A DNA stretch of 64,000 nucleotides from Ashinkailepas kermadecensis (GCA_034440615.1 JAOTOM010003170.1:62001-126000); one strand, 5' to 3'; positions 22,091-34,487 are shown, counted from the first letter of the stretch. Notes: a model not told the origin generated them from the letters alone. Program-made: numbers and translations.

Positions 22091-22387
22091 TCTCTCCCTC
22101 TATTCTATATCAGTCACTTTTGTTGCTGTCTTATCATGCTTTCCCAAGGTCTGTCTTCCTTTCCCTTCTCTCTCCCTCTCTATCTACCCTTCTCGTCATT
22201 CTGGTTCTCATCTGCTCAATGCATGTCTTCCTCCCGGGATGGTCGAGTAGGCTCTTTTTATCTGTCACAGATGACGGCATTAATGCGGCCCTCTACTCTG
22301 CGTGAATGCGCGGCCTCGAGACAGCCGCAACCAAGGCTTATCCGTTGTCAGTTGTCAGCATAAGCCGGCGCCTCCACCGACACCCAT

Positions 22388-23351
22388 AGACAGTCTGACG
22401 GAGCGTCCAGAGCCACCTCCCACCCCATCACTAGCCCGCCACCACCGGCGTCCGTCGACAGTCTGACGGAGCGTCCAGAGCCACCTCCCACCCCATCACT
22501 AGCCCGCCACCACCGACGTCCGTCGACAGTCTGACGGAGCGTCCAGAGCCACCTCCCACCCCATCACTAGCCCGCCACCACCGGCGTCCGTCGACAGTCT
22601 GACTGAGCGTCCAGAGCCACCTCCCACCCAGTCACTAGCCCGCCACCACCGACGTCCGTCGACAGTCTGACGGAGCGTCCAGAGCCACCTCCCACCCAGT
22701 CACTAGCCCGCCACCACCGACGTCCGTCGACAGTCTGACGGAGCGTCCAGAGCCACCTCCCACCCCATCACTAGCCCGCCACCACCGACGTCCGTCGACA
22801 GTCTGACGGAGCGTCCGGAGCCACCTCCCACCCAGTCACTAGCCCGCCACCACCGGCGTCCGTCGACAGTCTGACGGAGCGTCCAGAGCCACCTCCCACC
22901 CCATCACTAGCCCGCCACCACCGACGTCCGTCGACAGTCTGACGGAGCGTCCAGAGCCACCTCCCACCCCATCACTAGCCCGCCACCACCGACGTCCGTC
23001 GACAGTCTGACGGAGCGTCCAGAGCCACCTCCCACCCAGTCACTAGCTCGCCACCACCGGCGTCCGTCGACAGTCTGACGGAGCGTCCAGAGCCACCTCC
23101 CACCCCATCACTAGCCCGCCACCACCGGCGTCCGTCGACAGTCTGACGGAGCGTCCAGAGCCACCTCCCACCCCATCACTAGCCCGCCACCACCGGCGTC
23201 CGTCGACAGTCTGACTGAGCGTCCAGAGCCACCTCCCACCCAGTCACTAGCCCGCCACCACCGACGTCCGTCGACAGTCTGACGGAGCGTCCAGAGCCAC
23301 CTCCCACCCAGTCACTAGCCCGCCACCACCGACGTCCGTCGACAGTCTGAA
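22388..23351. repeat. 68-bp minisatellite, 14 copies
   Basis: The unit starts cagtctgacggagcgtccag and includes agccacctcccaccccatca then ctagcccgccaccaccgacg. The period is exactly 68 bp. Variant sites (gacgg/gactg, ccccatc/cccagtc, gacgtcc/ggcgtcc) let copies be told apart; copies 3-5 and 12-14 carry the same variant combination. Confidence 0.97.
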
Positions 23352-23649
23352 GTCAACGCGTCCAAGTACGCTCGGGCAATCGGGATGGCCGGGCCATATG
23401 CAAGCGCTTCTACGCCGCCCAAGCGCCTGAATACATCACTGCCAGACAGATGTAGCGTCCGAGCCACAGCCAGAGAAGTACGACATACAGAGTGTCGCGG
23501 TGCCGTCTGGTCAGACCATGTCGGCGCAGCGTCAAGCCCACATGCCACACCAAAATGTGACCACGTCGGATGAGAATACTGACAGCCAGACGATTACGTC
23601 AGCTGTGGAAACTTGGCCGACGGTCTCTGCACCCACCAACCGGGTCAGC
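23352..23649. other. Unique spacer
   Basis: Non-repetitive 300 bp between arrays; a 77-codon minus frame is unrecognised. Confidence 0.4.
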
Positions 23650-23960
23650 GCTCTCAGAGACTCACCAGCTGGACCGACGGTCTCTGAGACTCACCAGCGG
23701 GCCGGCGGTCTCTGAGACTCACCAGCGGGGCCGGCGGTCTCTGAGATTCACCAGCTGGGCCAACGGCCTCTGAGACTCACCAGCTGGACCGACGGTCTCC
23801 GAGACTCACCAACAGGGCCTGCGGTCTCTGAGACTCACCAGCTGGGCCGCCGGTCTCTGAGACTCACCAGCGGGCCGGCGGTCTCTGAGACTTACCAGCA
23901 GGGCCGGCGGTCTCTGAAACTCACCAGCGGGCCGGCGGTCTCCGAGACTCACCAGCGGGA
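23650..23960. repeat. 28-bp minisatellite, about 11 copies
   Basis: The unit is ctctgagactcaccagcggg followed by ccggcggt, with variants agctggaccgacggt and agcagggccggcggt. Periods are 28-29 bp. Confidence 0.94.
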
Positions 23961-24060
23961 CCGGATATTATTATTGAGCTAACGTCATTGAAGGATACAG
24001 GAAGTAACATATAGAACTAAATTAACAGCGGGTGAGATGGCACAACAATAACAGCAGCAG

Positions 24061-24305
24061 ACCGTCCACCACTAGCTGGGTGTAATAACAGCAGCCGACC
24101 GTACACCACTGGCTGGGTGTAATAGCAGCAACCGACCGTCCAGCACTGGCTGGGTGTAACAACAGTAGTCGACTGTCCAGCACTGGCTGGGTGTAATAAC
24201 AGCAGCCGACCGTCCACCACTGGCTGGGTGTAATAGCAGCAGCCGACCGTCCAGCACTGGCTGGGTGTAATAACAGCAGCCGACCGTCCAGCGCTGGCTG
24301 GGTGT
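24061..24305. repeat. 37-bp minisatellite, 6.6 copies
   Basis: The unit is accgtccagcactggctggg followed by tgtaataacagcagccg. Variation is confined to a few sites (gtccacc/gtccagc, ataacagcagc/atagcagcaac). Confidence 0.94.
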
Positions 24306-24838
24306 GAGGAATATTTCCGGGGATAATTCGCGGCGAAAAAGAATATCGCATGCTTCCAAGGGACTGGTGGAAGAAATTGCTGATATATGTAGAAATGATA
24401 AGGAGCAACCAAATTATACATTCAGTGGACCTGAGACACATGCGTAACTCTGATGGCAAAATATCTTGCTGGTGGGCGATCAGTCAGATCAGTGAGATGA
24501 AGACCACTGGCGCAGATATGACCTGCCATGTCCACAGCCAGGCTACACTCGAGGCGACCGAACTAACGATCGCTCGAGGCGAGCCGACCAATGATCGGGC
24601 GACTCCCACCAGTAGAGCCGAGCCGTGATGCGACAGGTGAGCGGCGCGACACGGGTCAATTTGGCCGGGGGCGTGGCGACCGTCGCACGTACTCAGCAGG
24701 TACCCGGCCGGCCAGCCCGGCCAGAGGCGCGCAATCTAATCAGTGGCGCGTGGGGACGGGCCGGCCGCGCCGGAGCACCCTCGATCGTCGTCACGGCAAC
24801 GCTTATCGAATACAGTGCACGGCGCGCGACGCGATAGG
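24306..24838. other. Unique sequence, GC-rich at right
   Basis: AT-rich to 24500, then strongly CpG-rich (24620-24840). No recognisable coding or RNA feature. Confidence 0.4.
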
Positions 24839-25006
24839 GCGGCCTGTCGGCGTGCCCGAGTGTCGCGCGACACGATAAGGCGGCCTGTCGGCGTGCCCGA
24901 GTGTCGCGCGACACGATAAGGCGGCCTGTCGGCGTGCCCGAGTGTCGCGGGCGGAATAAGGCGGCCTGTCAGCGTGCCCGAGTGTCGCGGGCGGAATAAG
25001 GCGGCG
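24839..25006. repeat. 40-41 bp minisatellite, 4 copies
   Basis: The unit is gcggcctgtcggcgtgcccg followed by agtgtcgcgcgacacgataag; the last two copies end gcgggcggaataag instead. The motif gtgtcgcgcgacac in the first two copies is a perfect 14-bp palindrome. Confidence 0.93.
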
Positions 25007-25220
25007 CGGAAATTTCCGGACGACAAAAAGTGCGCATCACACGAATGTGTCGGACGTCATTGCGGCGAGCGATGCGGCGAATGCCCGCCTGCCGCCGATG
25101 AGGTGCGGCGGTCCGTCTGTCCTGCGAGCGAAGATCAGTTGCGGATGTGAGTCGCATATACTGGTCGGCTCAATTGCAGCGCAACAAATCGGTACTGTGC
25201 GCAGGGTGGAAAAAGTGAAC

Positions 25221-25332
25221 GACTGTGCTGGACTGTCGCATAAAGTTGATGACGGCGGCGGACTGTCGCATAAAGTTGATGACGGCGGTGGGGCTGCCGA
25301 TTATATGATGGCGGCGGGGCTGCCGATTATTT
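25221..25332. repeat. 30-bp and 15-bp short tandem duplications
   Basis: ggactgtcgcataaagttga plus tgacggcggc occurs twice, then ggggctgccgattat occurs twice in the following 40 bp. Confidence 0.8.
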
Positions 25333-26276
25333 GTCAGGGGAAACACTCATGCTCGAAATTAAACTGTAAAGCATGCGCATAAAAATAAATAACCCATCGA
25401 TTCACCTGTCGCTCACTCGAACGTAAATCATACACCAGGTTGTTACCTCGATTATGCCTATAAACACAAACAGATTTAGGGCCTGAAATGACACACCCGT
25501 TACGTCGGCTCTTTCTTTCATCAAGTGATAGAAGACAACCAGCACCATGCATTGCACCAATGATGCTGGTGCTGGTACTCATTACTAAAAAATAATTTGA
25601 TACTGATCAACAAGAGGCTTCGGAAAGCATAAAACAACACCTACCTTTCATTTATATCCATGGATCGACATCGAAAAAGTGGAACATGCACGCACGTAAC
25701 AACCAGGTGGTTGAAAACAGCCAATTCTCGCTCGGCTACTTCCCAGCAATAGTCTTTGGCCAGCAGAAGGTGGATTGTAGCCATGTTGTTTCAGAACATG
25801 GTTCATGGTCAGGTAAGGCGAAAGGCAAGGAACGACTATGGGAATTTTCCGGAATGACTTTTGAAAAAAATCGTACTCTTCGATTTGCAAATAACGGAAC
25901 ACTCACATGATGCAATTGGTGCAATGCTTAGGGAAGAGGGTGAGAGAAGCCACATTCATCACCAGCCGTCAATCGACTGCCCAAGCCTGTCACCAACGCA
26001 CACTACTCAGCAGCTGACTGTTTTCGCCCCTGTCGGCGGCCTCAGAGAACTCCTCACAGACCGGCGTCCTCGCTGCAAGCAAACCCGTCCCACCCCAGAC
26101 GACTGCTGGCACACCGACACCATCACTCCCCGGCTGACGAGCCTGCTGCACTGATCAGGCACTACCGCACACAGGCTGGGTGGCGCGACACTGAATAGAA
26201 CGGAAGAGTGTAACGATGAATGATGAACTCCACCGCAGACAAGGATGGACGGCTCACGTCGGGATCGGCTCCAGCT
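25333..26276. other. Unique sequence, nothing recognised
   Basis: Average composition; frames of up to 97 codons without recognisable domains. No repeat seen. Confidence 0.45.
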
Positions 26277-27420
26277 GACGCCGCGGTGTCACCTGACACT
26301 GCGGTGTCACCTGCCACTGCGGTATCACCTGCCACTGAGGTGTCTCCTGACAATGCGGTGTCACATGGCACTGCGGTGTCACTTGACACTGCGGTGTCAC
26401 CTGACACTGCGGTGTCACCTGACACTGCGGTATCACCTGACACTGAGGTGTCACTTGACAATGCGGCATCACATGGCACTGCGGTGTCACCTGACACTGC
26501 GGTGTCACCTGAGACTGCGGTGTCACCTGACGCTGCCGTGTCACCTGACACTGCGGTGTCACCTGAGACTGCGGTGTCACCTGACGCTGCCGTGTCACCT
26601 GACACTGCGGTGTCACCTGACACTGCGGTGTCACCTGACGCTGCCGTGTCACCTGACACTGCGGTGTCACCTGACACTGCGGTGTCACCTGACACTGCGG
26701 TGTCACCTGACACTGCGGTGTCACCTGACACTGCGGTGTCACCTGACACTGCGGTGTCACCTGAGACTGCGGTGTCACCTGACGCTGCCGTGTCACCTGA
26801 CACTGCGCTGTCAGCTGATACTGCGGTCACGCGCTGTCATTTGACACCGTGATGTCATCTGACACTTAGCAGTCATTTGGCACTACGCTGTCCGATTACA
26901 CTGCTCTGCCATCTGGCACTATGTTGTAATATGACAATGTGTTGCCATGTGACACTGCGGTGTCATTCGACACTACGGTGTCATCTCATAAAGTGTTGTC
27001 ATCTGACACTGTGTTACCATCTGACACTGCGCTGTCAGGTTACAATGTAGTGCCATCTGCCAATGCGGTGTCGGTTGACAATCTGCTGCCATCTGACACT
27101 GCACTGTCAGGTGACACGGCGGTGTCAGACACTGCGCTGTTATCGGACTATCTGACATCACGGTGTCGTCTGGTACTGTGTTATCATATCATACTGCGGT
27201 GGCATCCGGTACCGCTTTGTCATATGACACTGCGCTGTCATCTGGTACTGTGTTGTCATCTGACACTGCGTTGTCATCTGACATTGCACTTTCAGTTGAC
27301 ACTGCGCTGCCAACTGGCACCGTGCTGTCATGCAACATTGTGGTGTCATCTGGCAATGCGGTGTCATTCGAACACGTGTCATTTGACACTGTGGTATCAC
27401 CTGAGACTCCATCTCTGTCG
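26277..27420. repeat. 18-bp dyad-symmetric minisatellite, about 60 units
   Basis: The unit is acctgacactgcggtgtc. The left half (26277-26845) is well conserved and shows a 54-bp superstructure (gagactgcgg, cgctgccgtg, cactgcggtg units in order) at about 26511, 26565 and 26763. The right half to 27420 is strongly diverged but keeps the 18-bp phase. Each unit junction holds gtgtcacctgacac, an inverted repeat with a 2-base centre, so both strands read alike (SPDTAV on plus, SGDTAV on minus). The 210- and 222-codon frames are by-products. Confidence 0.96.
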
Positions 27421-27488
27421 TCTAATTAAATGTTGACTCTGTCTCTGTCGACTCACAGTTGCCTACACTGGGACGGCGGCATTAGTAT

Positions 27489-27624
27489 GGTGTGGTCGGT
27501 GGTCGGTGGTCGGTGGTCGGTGGTCGGTGGTCGGTGGTCGGTGGTCGGTGGTCGGTGGTCGGTGGTCGGTGGTCGGTGGTCGGTGGTCGGTGGTCGGTGG
27601 TCGGTGGTCGGTGGTCGGTGGTTT
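27489..27624. repeat. Perfect 7-bp repeat, about 19 copies
   Basis: ggtcggt is repeated about 19 times without interruption. The homogeneity indicates very recent or ongoing expansion; the strand is G-rich with closely spaced GG pairs. Confidence 0.97.
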
Positions 27625-28154
27625 TAGTCGCACCTGAGATGCAATCCTCAACATTGAGGACAAAATGTCTTCAAATTGGCATTAATTACACCTCCAATAA
27701 CTTTTTTGTTTGTAGATGCGACAGCCTTCAGATACTTACAACGGCGGAAAATACAACTTTAGTTCTACTTCCAAACTTCGCAGTGCTCATTCAGAGTTGC
27801 AAAAAGACTCGGCTTCTCGCCTACCCCGGTAGGCCTCGAGCACCGCAGTAGCCGACATATTTTGAATGATGTGGTAAATCGCTACACAATATACTCCTGC
27901 ATAGAATAACAAGGAGTATAGTGCAATATTAGCTTTTAATTTCAAGTGGGATACATCCCTGCAAACTTTTAATATTGTGGTCTTCATCTATACTCGTTCA
28001 CTACGATTCCCACTCTGAATGCTGTCACCTTCCATTAAAGTTGCGCCAGTCGGGAGAATTGTCGACCGTGATTGGTGGCGGCGCCAGGTAAGTGGCACGC
28101 CGACCTCTGTCGGGAGTTGTGCCAGTGCCGTAACTGGTCCCTCTCAGCACGTGT
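27625..28154. other. Unique sequence, nothing recognised
   Basis: AT-rich with no repeat, exon or RNA signature that I can support. Confidence 0.45.
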
Positions 28155-28327
28155 GTCAGCGGGTTTGTCAGCGGGTGTGTCAGCGGGTGTGTCAGCGGGT
28201 GTGTCAGCGGGTGTGTCAGCGGGTGTGTCAGCGGGTGTGTCAGCGGGTGTGTCAGCGGGTGTGTCAGCGGGTGTGTCAGCGGGTGTGTCAGCGGGTGTGT
28301 CAGCGGGTATGTCAGCGGGTGTGTCAG
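28155..28327. repeat. 12-bp minisatellite, about 14 copies
   Basis: gtgtgtcagcgg is repeated with only two visible substitutions (gttt at the start, gtat near 28310). Being a multiple of three, it keeps all frames open. Confidence 0.97.
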
Positions 28328-28883
28328 CGAAGCAAGGTCGTGCCGAATTGGCACTGATCCGCCTGACCGACGGACGGACCTAGAGGTCGGACCTACACGT
28401 CCCGGCGGCTGTGACACGCAGGATCCACGTGAGTCGCGCCGGCCCGACGCGCAGGATTAAGCAAAGCCGCGCAACAGCGGGCCAACTCGTGTGCGGGAGT
28501 GTGCCGACCAGTGATGCCAACCTTCCGAACCAGACCACCCAACACAACACCTACGGACGCCAAATCGGGAGCAGCGAACGGAATCTCGCGGCGTCATTAA
28601 CTCCGGTATTAATTCAGTGCGGGACCGAACCAAGGAGTCTGCACTGATCTGGTGCCACCGGTGCCAACCTTGGGTGCCACCATTTCCCACGATTGACACC
28701 CCCAATGTCGAGTGGCCTCCATCGACAGCAGACGTTACTAGGTGGCAAAAGGCCGCCGAACCTGCATCCGACGTGACCCTGAGCGACAAGTGCATGTGAA
28801 GAGGCCTTTTGTGTTCGGTCATCATCTGGCGCTGTTATCCCGCATGACCGTCCGAGCGCCGTCAGATTACACAGGTCCCAGGC
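28328..28883. other. Unique sequence, nothing recognised
   Basis: Average to GC-rich sequence. ccagtgatgccaaccttccg near 28509 loosely resembles gccggtgttgccagccttac near 32609 and could be a transposon end, but this is too short to call. Confidence 0.35.
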
Positions 28884-29456
28884 TGAGCAGTGCCGGCAGC
28901 CACACCACCACACACAGCATACGTGCCGGATCCACGACTGAGCAGCGACAGCAGCAGCCGCACCACCACACACAGCATACGTGCCGGATCCACGGCTGAG
29001 CAGCGACAGCAGCAGCCGCACCACCACACACAGCATACGTGCCGGATCCACGGCTGAGCAGCGACAGCAGCAGCCGCACCACCACACACAGCATACGTGC
29101 CGGATCCACGACTGAGCAGCGCCGGCAGCCACACCACCACACACAGCATACGTGCCGGATCCACGACTGAGCAGCGACAGCAGCAGCCGCACCACCACAC
29201 ACAGCATACGTGCCGGATCCACGGCTGAGCAGCGACAGCAGCAGCCGCACCACCACACACAGCATACGTGCCGGATCCACGGCTGAGCAGCGACAGCAGC
29301 AGCCGCGCCACCACACACAGCATACGTGCCGGATCCACGGCTGAGCAGCGACAGCAGCAGCCGCACCACCACACACAGCATACGTGCCGGATCCACGACT
29401 GAGCAGCGACAGCAGCAGCCGCACCACCACACACAGCATACGTGCCGGATCCACGG
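28884..29456. repeat. 58-bp minisatellite, about 10 copies
   Basis: The unit is agcagcgacagcagcagccg, caccaccacacacagcatac, gtgccggatccacggctg. Two short units (agcagtgccggcagccacac and agcagcgccggcagccacac) lack part of the cag run. Every unit has one ggatcc. Confidence 0.96.
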
Positions 29457-29489
29457 CAGAACGTGATGTACCGCGGCGGCCATGAACCT

Positions 29490-29735
29490 CATGTGTCGTC
29501 ATGTGTCGTCATGTGTAATCCGTCACGGAAACACACAGGTGTGCCATAGTGTGCATACTGACACAGTGTGTGCCATGTGTGCCATGGTATGAGGTTGTGT
29601 GCCATAGCATGCCAAGATGTGCCATAGTATGAGGTTATGTGCCATGACATGCCATGATGTGCCATGGTATGTCATGGTGTGCTATGGTGTGCCATTGTGT
29701 GCGATGGTGTGCCATCGTGTGCGATGGTGTTCTCG
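29490..29735. repeat. Degenerate gtgtgccatggtat-type repeat
   Basis: Loosely repeated 7-14 bp words (gtgtgccatg, gtatgaggtt, tgtcgtcatg) fill this interval. Period and identity are low, so it is an old or slippage-prone tract. Confidence 0.75.
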
Positions 29736-31004
29736 GGCTGAAGAAAATCCACAAACACAGAATATTCACTGCCGGTTGCATCAGCTTATTGGACAATTCC
29801 GATCACGATCAGTTAGAAAATTCCCACCATCACTAATGGACAGCCAATGGGCACGGATCAATGCCTACCAGTGGCTTTCTGTCGTAAGCCCATGTCTGTC
29901 CCCATGTCCCCATGTCCCAGCTACATCGAACACAAGATGCGCTCCATTCGCGTCGATCCACATATTGCTATATCTAGCATGCAATCACTTGTGTTGTGAA
30001 TCAATCACCGCCATCATTGGAACCTGATGATGCGACAACCCCAGACTATTGGGTGTGAGGTCACCACCATTGGGCCCGTACGATTCTATCAGCCTGGAGT
30101 GCGCACGGTCTCCAAAATGATGGACACCTGTGTCGCAGATCCCTTGCCGGGTCCCGCAATGTTCGCGTATCGTCGGATCCGGTTTGGAAAATCCCGCCAG
30201 CCACATGTTATTTTGCCAAACAACCCCGGGACTGTAGGATGCTCTTCCGGGACTCCGGCAAACGTCAGCAGGCGGATGTTTTGCGGCTACTGCAGGCAAT
30301 GCACTCATCTGGCAGATATGCCCCCCCCAGGCCGGCACGTCGGCTACGGTCGGCACGTCGGCTACGGCCGAGTTGCTTCACCGTAGTCGTGTGGCACACC
30401 AAGAAAACCTGTGTGGTGCAGATTTCATAATTGGTCAGGGCGTGGAAGGGTAAACGGAGTCATGAGGTGTTATAGAGGAGACCCAGCGATCGGTTCCGTA
30501 AGGTAACTTCAGATTAAACTGGGAAAAGCGACAATATTTAGATGATTAAGGTTCTCGCAGGACTGTATTCAAGCCAGTGGTGGCAGCGCTACACTATCTG
30601 TTACATTCCTTCAAGTTGTAGTTGCTTTGATAAAGTTTTTCTTACTCATTAAACTCTGGTTGGTTTTATCATCTGAGTGATAATATTCCTCTGGCGTACT
30701 AGCAATCTCTCTTGTGAACGAAAATGTTGTGTGGCGGCACCTCCCACGCGCACACAGCACGCCTCGTCGCACTAGCTAATGGGTCGACATGGATGTCTCC
30801 AGGGGATGCCAACAGAGGCCAGCCGCGGTCGACCCACAAACAATCTGTGGGCAAGAGGATGATGCCCGACCCGTTGTCTGCAACATGGCAGACCTGTAGC
30901 CCGTCCCTTGCCCTCGCTCATGCAGCGACCTCTAATTGGCGTCTTGTGCGGTGTCTCATGTGGCGTCTTATACTGTAACGTCTTATACGGTTATCGTGGT
31001 CATT
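29736..31004. other. Unique sequence, nothing recognised
   Basis: No array apart from a 17-18 bp duplication ggcacgtcggctacgg near 30337-30370. Frames of up to 123 codons have no recognisable domains. Confidence 0.45.
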
Positions 31005-31745
31005 CATGAACTTGATAATTAACCACCATTGACTATGGTATTTGCCGTAATGCCATAGACGGCTGATAATTAGCCCACCATTGACTATGGTAATTGCCGT
31101 AACGCTACAGGCGGCTCATAATTAAACCACCATTGACTATAGGGTATATGTCGTAACGCTGTAGGCGGCTGATAATTAACCTACCATTGACCATAGGGTA
31201 TCTGTCGCAACGACATGGGCGGCTGACAATTAGACCACCATTGACTATGGCATTTGTGGTAACGCTATAGGCGACTCATAATTAACCCACCATTGAATGT
31301 AGGGTATCTGCCGTAACGCAATAGGCGGTCCATAATTTACCCACCATTAACTAAAGGGTACCTGTCGTAACGCTATGGGCGGCTGATAATTAGCCCACCA
31401 TTGACTATGGCATCTGTCGTAACGCTACAGGCGACTGAATATTAACCCACCATTGACGGTCGGATATATGTCGTAACACTATAGGCGGCTGAATATTAAC
31501 CCACCAATGACGGTCGGGTATCTGTCGTAACGCTGCAGGCGGGTGAATATTAACCCACCATTGACGGTCGGGTATCTGTCATAACGCTACAGGCGGCTGA
31601 ATATTAACCCACCATTGACGGTCGGGTATCTGTCGTAACGCTACAGGCGGCTGAATATTAACCCACCATTGACGGTCGGGTATCTGTCGTAACGCTACAG
31701 GCGGCTGAATATTAACTCACCATTGACGGTCGGGTATCTGTCGTA
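31005..31745. repeat. 54-bp AT-rich minisatellite, about 13 copies
   Basis: The unit contains ggcggctgaatattaaccca, ccattgacggtcgggtatct and gtcgtaacgctaca. The right five or six copies are nearly identical, the left copies progressively diverged (ataattagcccacc, gactatagggtat). This gradient shows expansion concentrated at the right. Confidence 0.95.
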
Positions 31746-32699
31746 ACGTCATCGATTGGCGAGGGAGCCAATATTTTCCTGCTGTGATAATCTCCGAGAA
31801 TACCCGACGGATTATGATGGGCAGGAAGCTGGGGGGCGGGATTAGGATGCAAAAAGTTAATTGCATTCTTCAGTAATGCTGTGAAAATTGGCTTCCGGAA
31901 ACAGCTCACGTACATTCAAGCTGCTTGCCAGACATTAAATCGCGCAGTTACGTTTTCCGCCTGGAACAGGTAGTTTGTCTCTATCTTCTATAGGCAACTT
32001 CATAGCTTAAATGTTCCGTGAAGAGAGCACACGAGTGAGAGCACCCTCTCACTTTCCTGCTTCGGGCGTATAGTTCCGCGATGCAGTGTCCACCCCAGCC
32101 CAGTTATACCAAGCACCGTGTAATTTACTAGCCAACTTCGCTTGGACCATGCAAATGTGACCAAGGTCAATGGGGTTTTTAGGTATATATAGCTTTGGAG
32201 CACAGACTACCGCTGTACAGAATGTTGAGATCTGCCCCATAGATCTCGCGATCGAGAGGTATGAAAAAACATCCCACTAGCTGCGTGATTATCACAGACC
32301 CATCAAACTCGAGTTAATCACAACATGCATAGTAAGTAATCAAAATATAATTTTAAATATTTCGGTTGGGTACGTCCAAAGAAATTAACTGTCACACGCT
32401 TGGCTCGAACTGTATTTGGACAGTGTATGGGTGTGTTTAATGGATACTCACGGTGTATTTATTTGTAGCATAATATGTTCATGTCTCATGATATGCCAAT
32501 ATTTCCATATCTTGATGGTAGCATAGGAGTAACATTTGCGAAACTCCTCACCGAATCCACGCGCCACCGTCCATCGCCGAGCAATGCCGAGAGGTGTCAG
32601 GCGGGAGACGCCGGTGTTGCCAGCCTTACGAACCAACAACCCACACCAGAAGTGACAATTAATTGCAAACCCAAACTGGCGGTCGTCACAGGACAGCAA
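31746..32699. other. Unique sequence, nothing recognised
   Basis: AT-richer non-repetitive sequence. No domain in frames of up to 88 codons. Confidence 0.45.
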
Positions 32700-33505
32700 C
32701 GGCGGGTCACCGTAGGTGAGACCGGCGGCGTGTCACCGTAGGTCAGACCTGCGGCGGGTCACCGTAGGTCAGACCGGCGGCGGGTCACCGTAGGTCAGAC
32801 CGGCGGCGGGTCACCGTAGGTCAGACCGGCGGCGGGTCACCGTAGGTCAGACCGGCGGCGGGTCACCGTAGGTCAGACCGGCGGCGGGTCACCGTAGGTC
32901 AGACAGGCGGCGGGTCACCGCAGGTCAGACCGGCGGCGGGTCACCGTAGGTCAGACCGGCGGCGGGCCACCGTAGGTCAGACTGGCGGCGGGTCACCGTA
33001 GGTCAGACTGGCGGCGGGCCACCGTAGGTCAGACTGGCGGCGGGCCACCGTAGGTCAGACCGGCGGCGGGTCACCGTAGGTCAGACCGGCGGCGGGTCAC
33101 AGTAGGTCAGACCGGCGGCGGGCCACCGTAGGTCAGACCGGCGGCGGGCCACCGTAGGTCAGACCGGTGGCGGGTCACCGTAGGTCAGACCGGCGGCGGG
33201 TCACCGTAGGTCAGACCGGCGGCGGGTCACCGTAGGTCAGACCGGCGGCGGGTCACCGTAGGTCAGACCGGCGGCGGGTCACCGTAGGTCAGACCGGCGG
33301 CGGGTCACCGTAGGTCAGACCGGCGGCGGGTCACCGTAGGTCAGACCGGCGGCGGGTCACCGTAGGTCAGACCGGCGGCGGGCCACCGTAGGTCAGACCG
33401 GTGGCGGGTCACCGTAGGTCAGACCGGCGGCGGGTCACCGTAGGTCAGACCGGCGGCGGGTCACCGTAGGTCAGACCGGCGGCGGGCCACCGTAGGTCAG
33501 ACCGG
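32700..33505. repeat. 26-bp GC-rich minisatellite, 31 copies
   Basis: The unit is ggcgggtcaccgtaggtcag then accggc, highly homogeneous with sparse variants (gggccacc, actggc, accggtgg, cacagtagg). It is one of the most regular arrays in the window. Confidence 0.97.
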
Positions 33506-33634
33506 TGCAGGCACAGTCATGCGGGCGGCGGACCGGATCTCGGCGGCGGACCGCGTGCCTGCCCCGCCCCAGCGTCGTCGGCGCACCAGACGGCACCACT
33601 ATACCACTGCCACTGCATGCCGACCCACATCGGT

Positions 33635-33701
33635 GAACCGCCAAACAACCGCCAAACAACCGCCAGACAACCGCCAAACAACCGCCAAACAACCGCCAAT
33701 G
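33635..33701. repeat. 11-bp repeat, 6 copies
   Basis: aaccgccaaac is repeated six times with one substitution (ccagac). Confidence 0.93.
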
Positions 33702-34424
33702 TGGTCAGATCGCCTAAACACCGCGGTGCCGACGCTGGCGGCGCGACGCCAAATATTGAGCGGCGCCCGCGGCCGTGTCGCCGCCGGCCGGGCAGATGGT
33801 TTTTGACGGTGGCTGCGCTCAGTCGCTGGGCAGGGTTTGGTGGCGAGGTTCGTGTTTATGTTTGTGTTTGTGTTTGTGTTTGGTCGCGCCGGATCGCCGG
33901 CCGGTCGCATGCAGACACGACCGTGCAGGCGGCGTGCGGCCGGCGGGCCGGATGCTTGGTGGTGGGCGTCGCGCTCGGCCGTCAGAAGATATTCGGTGTC
34001 GGGGTTTGTGTTTGTGTGTTGTGTTTGTGCTCAGTCGGGGGGCTGACTCTGCGACTCGGCATGAGGCGTGTGGCCGGCAGACCGGATGGCCTGCTGCAGC
34101 TCTGCTCGTGCAGCTCTGCACAGACGACACACCGCACTCCCGACGGCGGAGACCGACCGACCGACCGATGGCACACAGGCACAGCACCGGGATGCGAAGA
34201 GCAGGGACGTACAGTTGACGTGGATTGGACGTGGATTGGACGTTGGTTCGACATGGATAGTACGGGGACGTGACGAAGATCTGATGGCTTGGGATGTCCG
34301 TGGGTGGTGCCTCACAGCAGGACGTACCCGCCGGAGCTGTGCATTCCGCACCTCGGACAGGGTTCTGGGCGGACCAACAAATGCGTCCACATTCAACCAG
34401 CAGCGAACATATACCGACCAACAC
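33702..34424. other. GC-rich unique sequence
   Basis: CpG-rich with small gtttgt runs at 33852-33883 and 34003-34028. Overlapping frames on both strands up to 221 codons reflect composition; none is recognised. Confidence 0.4.
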
Positions 34425-34487
34425 GGGCCAGCACGGACCAGCACGGACCAGCACGGACCAGCACGGACCAGCACGGACCAGCAAGGG
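34425..34487. repeat. 10-bp repeat, 6 copies
   Basis: accagcacgg is repeated six times, perfect in the middle. Confidence 0.93.

Noticed and set aside
21312..22305. 312- and 328-codon plus frames rich in Ser/Leu/Thr
   Set aside because: Composition of the (tcactc)/(gtcatc) tract; no protein features.
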